Source: Sorghum bicolor
Lineage: Eukaryota; Streptophyta; Magnoliopsida; Poales; Poaceae
Assembly: GCF_000003195.3 (NCBI RefSeq)
Contig: NC_012870.2
Span: 54,332,049 to 54,396,048, forward strand
Length of the DNA stretch: 64,000 nt
Direction: 5' to 3'
The notes below the pieces were generated by a model that did no database searches, was not told the origin of the DNA, and was given only the letters and a program-made list of their open reading frames with translations. Both the position numbers and the translations under genes were made by a program. Shown in pieces: positions 39,331 through 51,454 of the stretch (position 1 is its first letter; every line of letters starts with the position of its first letter).

Positions 39331-39728
39331 TGAATGCCCTAGTTTAGTTTTGATGAATTGATGAATCCCTAAGTGCTAAATTTTGCTCTGAGTGAATATG
39401 AGATAGGCTAAGCACATTCCAAGTGGTAAGCAAGTGAATGAAGATCATGATGGTGGTGATGGCCATGGTGATGATCAAATGCTTAGGCTTGGAAAAGAAG
39501 AAAGAGAAAACAAAAAGGCTCAAGACAAATGTATATTTGATAGGGGCCTTTTGTTTTAGCACTCAAGACACTAAGTGGATGTGACTACATTTAGGATTGA
39601 TAGCCGTACTAATAAGAGGGAGAAAGTTGATGAAATGCAGTTATCAAAATGCCACTAGATGTTCTAATGCATTGCATATGAATTTAGATTCTAGTGAGTG
39701 CTACCACCCTTGAAATGTTTATGAAAAT

Positions 39729-40454
39729 TGTTGACACCGTTTTTGGACACGTATCTTTGGATACGCACCTGGAATTAATGAAGTGTAAATCGGCAGGTGG
39801 AGAGATGGTGGCTAGTCTATAGGAGAGTTGCCGATGAGGGTTGATGCCGATGGAAAAACAGCCGAATATGACCAAGTCCAGGAGTGGTGATGCGTTCATG
39901 CCGATGGCCAGTGCTGATGGTTGCCGATGGCGGTGAAAGGCAGTCTGCCGATGGTCATAGAGGAAGATGCGGGGGTAGCCGATTGGCTCATAACAGTGTA
40001 CCGATCGGTTGTGGAGGACAGTTTAATGTTTTCCTTAGTTATTAGAGTTCATTTTGTATACGGATTCCGTTTAATTTGGAATTCGAGTTCTAGTCGTGTC
40101 TGGTTGTAGTTCTTTGGGACAGGGTATAAATCTAGATCCCGTGGCAATGTAACGAGACATATATCAACCAATCAATCACAAGTTTTTACACATATTCTAG
40201 CATCTACTTTTCGACGACTTCGTCATATTTCCGTTTACTACGAGTTCTTAGGAATTCGTCGAGTCAAACTCGGCGTGTTCTCGAGTTCCGCGTGAGCACC
40301 TCTTGGCCGTGATATCCTGGCGCATCGCTGTTGTCGGGACCAAAGTGTTCGAGTTACCACCTTTGTCGATTGCAATGTCAAATCGGCTGGCACGCCTTAA
40401 CGTTTGAATCGGGTATTAGCCCTTTGTGTTTGCAGATTAGCTTTTGCACCAACA
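39729..40454 (+). repeat. 5' LTR of the Tat-type element
   Basis: The TATA box (TATAAAT) is at 40125-40131. U3 carries seven GCCGAT/ATCGGC hexamers within 39798-39985, in front of the promoter. Confidence 0.95.
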
Positions 40455-40485
40455 CATATTTTGGCACACCCGGTGGGACAGGAGA
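40455..40485 (+). promoter_or_regulatory. probable primer-binding region
   Basis: 'ttggcacacccggtgggac' begins a few bases after the LTR. Related elements carry similar 'TGGCRC..CCGGTGGGAC' sites here. The tRNA is not assigned. Confidence 0.5.
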
Positions 40486-40503
40486 TTCAAGATCAAGATC
40501 AAC

Positions 40504-43500
40504 ATGTCGAACACCGATTTCGACTTGGAGAACGTCATCCCCGTGACGGAAGCCAATCTTAGAGATGAGCCGAAGCAAGCTATGGCAAAAGCCATGGAGG
40601 ACTACAAGCAGCTATGCTTGAAATCCTTCAGTATCAATAGGAGTGGCGAGGTAATCCAGAAGGAAGCATTGCCGATGCCTCGGCAAATTACTTTTGAAGC
40701 CAATCCTGGTAAACTTCAAGACATGGTTGACAGTGCTATTAACCGTGCCTTGATCAATTAGTCTGGTGTACTGTCCAACACGGTTTTCAACGCTGTGGCT
40801 AGAACTTTCAAAGAAGGGCAAGTACCACCATCTTATGTGGGTCCTGCCTATCATCAGCCTGGGTCATCGGTGGTTACGGCTCCATCGGCTACTACAGCCG
40901 TTGCGGGTGCAGAAGTTACTTCCCCTCCAAGCACATTAGGGATGACTAATGCACAATCTACACCGATGACAACTAATCCATCAGCATCGGATGGGCAAAT
41001 TAAACTCGCTATAGATCTATTAGCGTCAGCGATGTCAGGGACTGTTCCTCCCAACTGGTGGGGTTATGGTATGCCCCCAGAATTGATGGCAAAAGGCCCT
41101 GGAACATCTCAGGTGGCTGACATGACAGGCAAGGCTCCTATGGCATCGGCACCTCCAAGCTCAGCGATGACTCAGAATCCCCAGTATTCTACAACTACTA
41201 CTGCAAGACCTTTCACTGGGAATTCTCAAACACCAACGTTCCAGTTGTCTAATGCATCAGCAGATCCAATGCCGACGCAGCAAAGGTTTATGACACAGCC
41301 AGGGTGTGTCAGTTCAATGATGATGCCCACTTACCAGTCATCGGCAGGACCCACGCCGATGAATGTTAATGGTGGATGGACAGGGCAGTTTGTCTTTCCA
41401 CAGATGCCTTAGCAGAATCATCAAGCTGTGGGATTTCAACAAGGACCAGTCCAACCTGGATTTCAGAACCAAAGGTTGATCAATCAGCCGATGAATCTAG
41501 GCCGGCAACTTGGTGGTCAGTAGACAATGGTTAATCCAATGTTCCATGGAGATCGTGCACCTCAGAGACATGTGGAGGCTTATTAGCAGGTGCCAGATCC
41601 ACAACCACCTCATCGGCAAGATGCCGATGCTTATTGAGCTGATAAGATAGCTGAAGTAATGAGAGACCAATTTGGGATAAAACCCAAAGTCAACACTTAC
41701 TCTTATCGGACACCGTATCCTCCTGCATATGACTTAATGCCACTTCCAAATTGGTACAAGGTACCAGATTTCACCAAGTTTTCTGGGCAGGATGATACAT
41801 CAACTATGGAGCATGTTAACAGGTTCATCATCCAGTGTGGAGAAGCTGCTAACAGAGATGAGTTAAGGGTTCGCCTATTCTCATCATCCTTGTCTCGATC
41901 GGCTTTTACTTGGTTTATTTCGCTACCTCCCAACTCAGTTATTACTTGGGCTGATCTAGAGAAACAATTCCATAAATACTTCTTTTTTGGAGTTCATGAG
42001 AAGAAGATTACCGATTTAGTCAGGCTAAAACAACGCAATAATGAATTGGTTGAATGTTTTGTGCAAAGGTTGCGAGAGGTTAAGAATAAGTGCTATAGTC
42101 TAGTTCTGGACGATCGGCAGCTAGCCGATTTGGCTTTCCAGGGGTTGTTGCCACATATCAGAGACAAATATGCTTCTCAAGAGTTCGAAAGTCTAAGTCA
42201 TTTGGTGCAGAGGATTTCTGACCAAGATATTAAAACTTTTGAACCTAAGAGAGCATGGAATAAAAAGGTGTCATTTGTCGATGAGGCAGCAAGCTCAGAT
42301 TCTGATGAAGAACCAGTCATCGGCTTGGCAGAATGGGTGAAGAATAAGAAGCCGATGTCTTGTCCTTTTGGGCATAAGAAACCAGAGAAGTTTGCATTTG
42401 ATATCACCAAAGCCGATAGGATATTTGACTTTTTACTTCAAGAAGGGCAAATTAAGTTTTCACCCAATCATGTGATTCCATCGGCAGAGGAATTGAAGAA
42501 GATGAAATACTGCAAGTGGCATAATGCAACATCTCACAGCACAAATGAGTGCAAGGTTTTCAGGCAATAGCTGCAATCGGCTATAGAATCTGGGAGAATT
42601 AAATTTGATAATTCCAAAGCTCAGAAGCCGATGAAGATCGATCAGCATCCTTTCCCTACAAATATGTTGGATGCTAAGGGAAAAACTAAAGTCTTGACGT
42701 CAGAAGTAGCTGAAAGAAGCGCATCGGTGGATCCTCAACATCAGATTACTGCCGATGATGCTAAAGGCAAGGGTTTGATTCAGGAAGGAACCAGTTCAGG
42801 AAGGCCTCCCCGATCTGGCATTGTGATAACTTATAGAAGGCATCAGGAGACCTGGCAGCAACATGAAGATCGGTATCGGCGCCAACAAGAGGATCGTCAT
42901 TAGGAAGAGGAAAGACGCCGACAAGAGTGGAATCGGCATAAAGATCATTGGAACTGCCCGTTCTTTATCCACTGTTGGGAACAAGACATCAAATTTCCCA
43001 ATGTTAGAGACTGCCCTGAGTGCAATGATTATGATCGGTATGATAGACCTAATCGGCAGTATCAAAACAATGATCGGCGATTTAATGGGCCAATTAGGGG
43101 AGAGCTTCAGTTCATGATCGGCTGGGGGGCAGGCTCAGTGTACATGACAGACTTGGTTTTCGTGTCGGGTATTTTCCCAGAAATCAAGAGGAGCTTGAAG
43201 AGATGGCAGATGCGCGAGTTCCCGATGAGTTCATATTTTGCAGGAATGCTAATACCTATCAAATGGAGTCAAGGGGAGATCGTCGTCAATCGGCAAGACA
43301 GCCACAACTTCCTCCATGGTGTCTAGAGGGGTTGACTAGGACACAGAAAAGAAGGCTACAGCGCGAAAGACGAGAAGAGCTGAGCAAAGGTGAGAATTCT
43401 GCTAAGTCTGAAGATCGGCAACAGCCAGATCCCAAGGGGAAAGGGCCATCGGCAGATGTTAATATGGTGTTTATGTTGCCGATGGAGTTCCTTGCGCCTG

Positions 43501-43676
43501 CCAGTGATGATGAGATGGATTTTTCTGACCAAATAGCTCAGTTGGCTCTAGATCTGATGACGGCTGTCTTTGAAAAGCCTGCCGACAATGAAAGACAGCA
43601 TCTTAAAGCTCTGTTTGTAAGGGGACGAGATTTGAAAGACGGCATCTTAAAGTTCCTTGTAAGCCTTGAGGGTTGA
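40504..43676 (+). pseudogene. gag of the Tat-type element, with stops and a frameshift
   Basis: Structural protein that would form the virus-like particle. The ATG at 40504 opens a frame that stays readable to about 43095 apart from stops at 40759, 41410, 41521, 41584, 42568, 42901 (all TAG) and 41635 (TGA). The N-terminal part is Pro/Ser/Thr/Met-rich. The retrotransposon gag domain lies at about 41750-42240 ('FTWFISLPPNSVITWADLEKQF'). A Cys/His cluster 'CKWHNATSHSTNEC' at about 42510 is a zinc-knuckle relative. A frameshift near 43095 moves the C-terminal part into the frame 43203-43676, and a short partial duplication near 43610-43665 moves the downstream frame again. Not functional in this copy. 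Confidence 0.85.
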
Positions 43677-44169
43677 TGGGCAGCCGATGACCAAGATACT
43701 TGTTGATGGTGGGGCTGCTATCAATATTATGCCATATGCAGTCTATCAGAAGCTTGGGAAAGGAGATCAAGATTTGACCAAGACAGATACGATGCTGAAG
43801 GACTTTGAAGGGAATGTGTCTCCGGTTAAGGGGGCAATATGCATCGATTTGACCATCGGCAGCAAAACCTTTCCGACAACTTTCTTCGTTATCAGTGGAA
43901 AGGGTGCTTATAATCTGCTATTGGGGAGAGATTGGATCCATGCCAATTGTTGCATCCCGTCTACAATGCACCAATGTTTGGTTCAGTGGGTAGGTGACAA
44001 GATTGAGATTGTCCCAGGAGATTCTTCATATGTCATTGCATCGGCAGAGGCAGATACTTATGAGAGGACCAGGTGCATCTCAGGAGAAATTTGGGAGATG
44101 GATTTCCTCAAGGTTGCCAATTACGAAATTCCACCGATCCAAGCAGTCGGTTCTAATGAGGAGTTTTAA
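43666..44169 (+). pseudogene. aspartic protease region of the Tat-type element
   Basis: 'VDGGAAINIMP' at about 43695 is the active-site loop of this clade, with Gly where other families have Ser/Thr. 'YNLLLGRDWIH' at about 43912 is the second conserved block. The frame ends with a TAA at 44167 that overlaps the next frame's ATG at 44169. The protease would mature the polyprotein. Confidence 0.8.
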
Positions 44170-47100
44170 TGGATAGGTTCGCCGATGATGGAAAATTAGG
44201 CCAAGGGTTTACATCGGCCGATGATTTAGTAGATGTAGATAGAGGTAATGGTGATAGGCCAATGCCTACTTTTATTAGTGCTAAGTTAAATTCTGAGTGT
44301 AAGCAATAGTTAATCGATTTGCTAAAGGAATATAAAGATTGCTTTGCTTGGGATTATACCGAGATGCCTAGTTTGGACCGATCTATTGTTGAACATCGGT
44401 TGCCTATCAAATCTGGATTTCGGCCACATCAGCAGCCAGCTCGCTGATGTAATCCTAATATTCTTCCTGATATTAAGGCTGAAATAACTAAACTTATCGA
44501 AGCTAAATTTATTCGATAGTGTCGGTATGCCGAGTGGATTTCCAATGTCGTTCCAGTTTACAAGAAAAATGGGAAGCTTCGAGTTTGCATTGATTTCAGG
44601 AATCTTAACAAGGCTACGCCGATGGATAGTTATCCAATGCCAGTTGCCGATTTGCTAGTTGATACTGCCGCTGGACATCGGATCATAAGCTTTATGGATG
44701 ACAATGCAGGATATAATCAGATATTCATGGCTGAAGAAGATATTTCAAAGACCGCATTTAGATGTCCTAGTCATGTTGGGCTGTTTGAATGGATAGTCAT
44801 GACCTTTGGCTTAAAAAATGCTGGTGCTATTTATCAGAGGGCTATAAATTTTATCTTTCATGAGTTCATCGGCAAGCTGGTAGAAATTTACATCGATGAT
44901 GTAGTGGTTAAGTCTGGGGATTTCACAAAGCATCTTGCCGATCTGCGAAAGGTGTTGGAGTGCACAAGGAAACATGGTTTAAAGATGAATCCTAACAAGT
45001 GCGCGTTCGGTGTATCGGCAGGGCAATTTCTTGGTTTCATGGTGCATTAGAGAGGAATTGAAATTAGTAGGAGATCTATCGATGCCATCAACAAAATAGT
45101 TGCTCCTACCAACAAAACGGAGCTCCAGTCTCCGATCGGCAAGATAAATTTTATCAGGCGATTTATTTCCAATTTGTCTGGTAAAATTCGTGCTTTCAGT
45201 CCTTTACTTAAATTGAAAGCCGATCAAGAGTTTGTGTGGGGAAAAGAGCAACAATCAGCCTTGGATGAAATCAAGAATTATTTAACAAATCCTCCAGTCC
45301 TGATTCCACGTCAGCAAGGAAGGCCTTTCAAATTATATTTGTCTACCGATGGAATGGTCATCGATTCAGCTTTGATTCAAGAATTTGAATGGAAGGAGCG
45401 TGTGATTTATTATTTAAGTAGAAGGCTGATTGATGCTGAGACCAGGTATTCAGCGATTGAAAAATTATTTTTATGCTTATACTTTTCATGCATTAAGTTG
45501 AGACACTATTTGCTATCGGCCGAATGCACTGTTATATGCAAAGATGATGTAGTCCGATACATGCTGTCTATGCCGATTATGAGTGGTACAATCGGCAAAT
45601 GGATTTTGGCGCTGTCAGAATTCGATCTGCGTTACGAATCGGCTAAGGCGGTTAAAGGACAGATCATGGCCGATTTTGTGACTCAACATTGCAGTGTAGT
45701 GGAGACTTTAGAAATTGTTCCTTGGACGTTCTTCTTTGATGGATCTACGTGTGACCGGGGGGCAGGAATCGACATAGTACTAATTTCCCCTCAGGGAAGG
45801 AAGTATGAGTTCTCCTTGCCGATTGTCGCCACGTCAACGAATAATCAAGCTGAATATCAAGCTTTGATCAAAGGGTTGGAATTGTTAAAAGAGGTTCGTG
45901 CTGATGCTGTTGAAATCTTCGGTGATTCTATGCTTGTCATAAATCAATTGGCTGGAATTTATGAATGACGAAGCGAGGTCCTGATAACCTATTATGAAAG
46001 AAGTGTGCAACTATTGAAGGAGTTCAAGGATTTCCGATTAGAGCATGTTCCTGGATTACATAATGAGGAGGCTAATCGGTTGGCTCAGCATGCCTCGGGA
46101 TATCAACCCATATTTAACACGTTATCGGTGATCGGTGTCGATGATTGGAGAAAGGAGATCATTGATTATTTAAAAGATCCATCTAAAAAGGTTGAGAGGC
46201 GTATCAGGTTCCAAGCTACCAAGTATGTGCTCCTTGGGAATGAACTGTACTATCGAACAATAGATGGAGTTCTTCTCAAATGCTTGGGCAATGATGAAGC
46301 TAAAAGTTTGATGGGTGAAATCCATGAAGGAGTGTGTGGAGCACATAAGTCGGCTTTTAAGATGAAATGGATGATTAGGAGGAATGGGTATTATTGGTCA
46401 ACTATACTCGAGGATTGTTTTAAATATTTCAAAGGATGTCAAGGATGTCAGAAATTTGGCAATATTCAAAGGGCACCCACATCGGCTATGAATCCTATTA
46501 TTAAACCTTAGCCGTTCTGGGGATGGGCTATTGACTTAATTGGCTAGATTTATCCACCATCAAGCAAAGGGCATAAGTTCATCTTAGTTGCCACTGATTA
46601 TTTCACTAAGTGGGTTGAAGCTATTCCTTTGAAGAAAGTCACATCGGCTAATATGATTGATTTTGTGAAGGAGCATATTGTTTACCGATTTGGTATTCCT
46701 CAAACAATTACTACCGATCAGGGTACCATGTTTACATCAGAAGAATTTGATGAATTTGCAATAGGTATGAGAATTAAAGTGTTGAATTCTTCTCCTTATT
46801 ATGCTCAAGCCAATGGGCAGGTCGAGGCGTCTAACAAAGGAATTATTGAACTCATCAAACGAAAGATTGAAGAAAATCCTAGGAGGTGGCATGCATTGTT
46901 GAATGAAGCTTTATGGTCATATCGGATGGCGTGTCATGGGTCGACCAAAGTTTCACCTTATCAGTTGGTGTATGGGCACGATGCAGTACTACCATGGGAA
47001 ATTAAGACTTGGTCTAGGCGACTATCTTTTCAAGACCAGTTGGCTGCCGATGACTATGCTACTTTGATGAAAGACGAGTTAGACGATTTAGCAGGGCATC

Positions 47101-47402
47101 GGCTGAGGGCTTTGATAAGTATAGAAGAAAATAAAAAGAGAGTTGCTAAGTGGTATGATAAAAAGGTAAAGGCTAAGGAGTTTGCCGATGGAGATTTGGT
47201 GTGGAAACTGATCTTACCAATTGGGACTAAAAGTTTGAAATTTGGGAAGTGGTCTCCTAATTGGGAGGGTCCTTATCGGATAAATCGGTCTGCTCCCGGT
47301 AATGCTTATATTTTGGAAACTCTTGAAGGAGTTGAATTTCCCAGAGCATTAAATGGAAAATATTTAAAGAAGTATTACCCAAGCATATGGGTCGATGCAT
47401 AA
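44169..47402 (+). pseudogene. pol: reverse transcriptase, RNase H, second RNase H, integrase
   Basis: A single reading frame runs 3.2 kb with stops at 44307, 44517, 45048, 46509, 46545 (TAG) and 44445, 45966 (TGA), then its natural TAA at 47400. The RT has 'FMDDNAGYNQI' (about 44690) and the catalytic 'YIDDVVV' (about 44890). The first RNase H spans about 45320-45520. A second, plant-type RNase H begins 'WTFFFDGSTCDRGAG' (about 45722). The integrase has an HHCC finger (about 46320-46460), the DDE core ('VATDYFTKW', 'TTDQGTMF') and a C-terminal 'NWEGPYRI' module with no chromodomain. This domain set fits Tat-lineage Ty3/gypsy. The stops make this copy dead unless read through. Confidence 0.92.
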
Positions 47403-47412
47403 CAGTTTAAGT

Positions 47413-47499
47413 GCCGATAATACTCCTATCGGCTGGATTAAAATGTATCTGGGACTAAGTATGATGTTTTAAAAAGATGCCGATAACAGTCCTATCGGC
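47413..47499. terminator. twin GCCGATA hairpins between convergent genes
   Basis: Arms GCCGATA (47413-47419) and TATCGGC (47427-47433) with a 7-nt loop are followed 66 bp later by the same arms at 47479-47485 and 47493-47499, also with a 7-nt loop. They lie between the pol stop (47402) and the stop of the antisense gene (47559). A role in 3' end formation or insulation of the two converging transcripts is inferred from position only. Confidence 0.4.
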
Positions 47500-47558
47500 T
47501 AGACCAAAATAGTCAGCAGTTTCTAAAGGCAGAACAAAACATGCCGCCGATGAGGAGC

Positions 47559-50500
47559 TCATACATTTAGCAGGGCTTGGATAGCCGATATAGCGCGCAG
47601 ACAAATTTGATCTGCTTCTTCTATCTCTTTGATGTCCTCATCGGCAGAGCCCTCCACTGGCTTCAGCTTCTTCTTCATCTGCAGTGCCTTGCGGGCTTGA
47701 ATGTTTCGCTCTTGTTCGAGGGTCTTAATCATTTCGGGCAGCTGACTTTCTTCTTGCTGGGCTTGAGAGAGGGCCTCTTCTACTTGCTTAAGCTCTGCCA
47801 GTAAGGCTTCCCTTTTTGCCGATAGATCGGAGATCTTCTGCCTTAATGTCTCCCCTGAGGACTGCATGATGCCGATGCTCTGGTGCTTCTCATCGGCAAG
47901 GCATTTCACTTGCATTACTTCCTCTGAGAGTTGGGCATGGGTGGCTCTATCGGCAAGGCATTGAGTGGCCTTTTGGTACTGGAGCTGGTGGCTCTCCAGG
48001 TGTGTATCCTTGAAAAGGATCTCTTCGGCATCGGCAGAGATTTGACCCCTAAGAGCTTTAAACAGAGCCTTGGCTGGATCGGAATCATCGATCAGTTGAG
48101 CAGTGTCCTGATGAAGCAGGGATAACAAATCTTCTAGCTTTGCTCTGATTTCTGCCGATGAAATCCCTACTGCTTGAGAAGAGCTTGCTTCCTTGCCTTC
48201 ATCATCGAAAATTTCAATGGCAAAGGAAAACAAACTATCCGAAGAGTCTTGTTCCTGGAGAAGAATGAGATAAGTTATTTGGTGATCGAGTATTCGTGAT
48301 ATAAAGGATAGAAATCAGATGACTTACTTGTTTCAGAGCTATTTCTTGCCTCTGACTGATTGAGGCCGATGGTACCACAGGTTGATCGGCCGGAGTTGCC
48401 GATGGAATAATGTCAGCTAAAAAAAGGATATAATCGTTATAAAGTGAAAAATAGATCCGTCGACAATAATTTTATGGACAATACTTTACCTTGAGGGGGT
48501 GCGGTGCTTATCTGAATTGAGGAGACTACCGATGCTATGATTGAACCCACTGGATCGGCAGTCTGCTCACGTACATCGGCTGATGTCTCTTCTGGCTGAG
48601 GTGCTTCTTGCGGCTGAGGTGGAGACAGTGCTTGCTGTGTCTGAACTTCTGGCAAAGAAGAGGACGATTCCACATGAATCGGTGACCCTGGAGGAGGAGG
48701 AGGAGGCACTGCTGTCTTCTGACGCTTCGCTTATGACTTAGTACTTTTGGGGCCTTTTCTCTTGACTTTGCTAGACTGAGGGGCATCGGCACTCGTCTTG
48801 GTACTTCTGGTCTTTGCCGATTTGCCAGTTTGCTGATGCAACAACAAAAGTTTCATAAGTATAAATGTAACAGAGTATTGATGAGATTTTGGATGGAACA
48901 GTACCGATGAAGTTCCCATGGCAGCCGATGTATCCTGAAAAGGCTGTGTAAGTATAGAATGGAATCGGTATAAATTGAAGAAGTCAAGAATTTACCTTGA
49001 AAGCTTGTGCCAAAGCAGCAGCAGCGACCGATGGAGATGTCTTAGCTCGTTTGGTGGTGATCTTCTTGAAGCGCATGTTCCGGTGCATTAGAGCCGCCAG
49101 GCTTGGTGCGTTGTTGCCGATCAGGGAGATCGGGCCTGATGGAAGGAGTTCGATCGGCCTTCCGCTCCTACTGACTGTCGGTGGTGTATCGTCAACCTGT
49201 GTAAAACGGAGAAAGTAAGTTGCCGATAAGAATAAAAGTAATAGAAGAATTGAGGCATCGGTTGAAGACTTACAGTGTTCTCGGGGACTTTGTATTTGGA
49301 GTCGATCATACCACGGTATGCAAGGGCCGATCTGCAGAACAGGTGCTCTTTCCATTCCTCCCACTATTGTTTGTATACCTGAGTAATGAAGAGAGCGGGA
49401 TCCAAGCCGATAAATCAATGTCTGATGTATCGGCGTTTGGTGGGAGTTGAGCTATTCTAATCCACTCAAGGCCGCTAGTTATGGTCTCCCTTGGCTTCAC
49501 CACATCGGCGTAGCAGAGTGCAATTGGCAGCTGTCCAAAGGCTAATTCACGAGCCAAAGCCGATGGATTATAAAACTCATAGGTGAGATTGGAAGTTTTC
49601 CCACTGACGAAGAAGTTTACTGGTATAGCTCTCGGAGTGATAATTGCCATCATCAAATCATGGTCCTTGTTGAGGGCATTATCAAAGGGGTAGAAAGTGA
49701 GTGGGAATCTGGTCTCTATGTCCTCATAGGGCATCCATGCCCGCTGGTCTTTGGTCGAACCTTCATAAAGAGTCTGGATGAATCGGCTGACCTGGTCTTC
49801 ATTCCCACCAGTACCAGGTAAAACTATGGCAGCTTCACCATAATTCAAAGGGGGGCGAGTTGCCGATTCTTCATCATCCAATTCGTAATCTTCGGTTATA
49901 TCTGTGGGAAAGCGTTGCGAGAAGAGATTGAATCCGAGGCGCTTATGCATATGGACACTGAGCCACATGTTGATAAACCACCATGGTCCTCCTAAGTTGT
50001 CGATGGGTTGGCCTAGCAAAAGCTTCTCGGTCACTTGATGAAGAAGGTGATAAGCAGAGCCTAACAGGTATCGGCCAAGAGGAAAACGACCACCGCTAGC
50101 TAATCTTTCTGCTACCAATAAGTAAACAGAAGTTGGTCCTGTCGATCGACCGCAGAATACAAACTTATCGAGCCACATATTCAGAAAGATGGCATGTTCC
50201 CTTTCCCCAATAGCCCCTGTTTTTCGGTACTTCTGAATGTACCCAGACCAACCGCCGATGCTGCGAGTTTCTACCTTGGAACTAGGCTCATTATCGAACA
50301 GATCACTGTTATCGGCAGTTGATATATCTAAGCCGGTGAGCATGAGTACATCGGCAAGAGTAGGCGAAGCGAGACCATGGCCGAATACAAAAGCATTAAG
50401 GGTATCTAACCAAAAGTATGAAGCGGCTATCAGCAGCGACTCGTTCCTCTCCATATTGGCAATAGACAGTCTAATACACTGGTCCAATTTCCGCTCACCC

Positions 50501-50898
50501 CATTGGACTTCATTTGAATTGCCGATTCTCAGGAACCAGTCTTTCCATCCTTTGGTGGGGCTGGGCCAGGAACGGAAAGCATCTTTCCACAGATCTAAGG
50601 AGAAATTTTTGGCTCTAAAAGGGATCCTATTTGTCTCTGCATTTATCAGATCGGTGGGATCTGGGTTTCCCAATGGACCGAGGCACTGAAAGTGAGGTTG
50701 ATCGGTAGGAATCACGATCTTATCGGCCAATTCCTAAAGGGTTTGGAGGATGAAGGAACAAAAAGGAGATAGAGAAAAGAAAAAAAGAGGAAAAAGGGTG
50801 CTCAGTAAATAGATTTGCAGATGAACAAGAGTACAACCAAAGTATAAAAAGAAGGGGGATGGTAAGTTGACCTCAGGGACGACGAAGTTGATGGCCAT
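47559..50898 (-). pseudogene. captured plant-mobile-domain gene, antisense within the retrotransposon, seven exons
   Basis: Exons on the minus strand: 50898-50872, 50733-49274, 49196-48996, 48934-48905, 48832-48490, 48416-48328, 48254-47559. All introns are GT-AG, and phases agree throughout apart from a net 1-nt loss in exon 2 (near 49400). Exon 1 encodes 'MAINFVVPE'. Exon 2 is the plant mobile domain (aminotransferase-like PMD, MAIN/MAIL1 relatives), with 'FSLDLWKDAFRSWPSP', 'LTLADVLMLTGLD'-type and 'GGPWWFINMWLSVHMHKRL' blocks. The middle exons are low-complexity Pro/Ser/Lys. The last exon (231 codons) is a Glu/Gln/Lys-rich coiled coil. The intact protein would be about 950 aa. This copy also has a stop near 49357 and one near 48733. 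PMD proteins act in nuclear silencing and growth. PMD genes inside retroelements are known, so capture itself is not new; function here is unknown. Confidence 0.8.
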
Positions 50899-51051
50899 TT
50901 CTTCCTAAAGGAAGGAAGAGATCGAAGACTCAGAAGATTGTGAAGGAGATCCTTGCCGGAGTTCTTGAAGTTCTCGAACAGTGCCGCCGCCAAGGGGGTG
51001 GATTTGAGGCTGTAGAATGACAAGATGGAGGAAGAGTACCGGAGAAGGAGG

Positions 51052-51059
51052 TATTTATA
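51052..51059 (-). promoter_or_regulatory. TATA box of the antisense gene
   Basis: On the minus strand TATAAATA is followed by a CT-rich leader of about 150 nt and the ATG at 50898. The captured gene therefore has its own promoter, separate from the LTR promoters. Confidence 0.7.
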
Positions 51060-51109
51060 GGACAAAAAGGGCAGGGGCAAATCTGACTTATCTCTTTGCC
51101 GCATCCGTG

Positions 51110-51440
51110 AAATCTGAGGGTGTTCAGGTGGATATGGTAACTGTTCGCACGATAATCAAGGGATTGTGCAGGTGATTTGACAGCAAGCGGTCGTTTTAAA
51201 GATATCTTACTGTGTAAGATCGCCTAGTCGGTTTATTGGCAGTCTTCTCTAACGGTAATATTGCCGATGAGCGCATTATGGGGAGATTCAGTTCGAGAAG
51301 TTGGGAAATTCGAGGTACATGCTGTAAGACTGAACTGAGGTTGTTAAGATTTGGTGATTAATTACCAATTAGAAGGAGTAATTGTGGAAAGGCGTCATTC
51401 CTGAGGAGAATTTCAGAGCATTAATGATTTTATACTCCGA
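51110..51440. other. non-coding stretch between the antisense promoter and the 3' LTR
   Basis: No open frame of note. It holds a GCCGAT hexamer at about 51263 and upstream sequence for the antisense promoter. Confidence 0.5.
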
Positions 51441-51454
51441 AATTGGGGGGCATG
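51441..51454 (+). promoter_or_regulatory. polypurine tract of the Tat-type element
   Basis: 'aattggggggcatg' directly precedes the 3' LTR start at 51455. Confidence 0.6.

Noticed and set aside
40504..47402. Programmed readthrough of the TAG codons
   Set aside because: Fourteen stops and frameshifts spread over gag and pol are too many for one regulated site. Decay by deamination is simpler.
47577..48125. Plus-strand frames opposite the last exon of the antisense gene
   Set aside because: Shadows of the coiled-coil coding strand; no domain and no link to pol.
49306..50730. Antisense plant-mobile-domain frame taken as a single-exon gene starting at 50730
   Set aside because: The codon at 50730 is TTG, not ATG. 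A tag acceptor lies just upstream, and an exon with an ATG at 50898 joins in phase.
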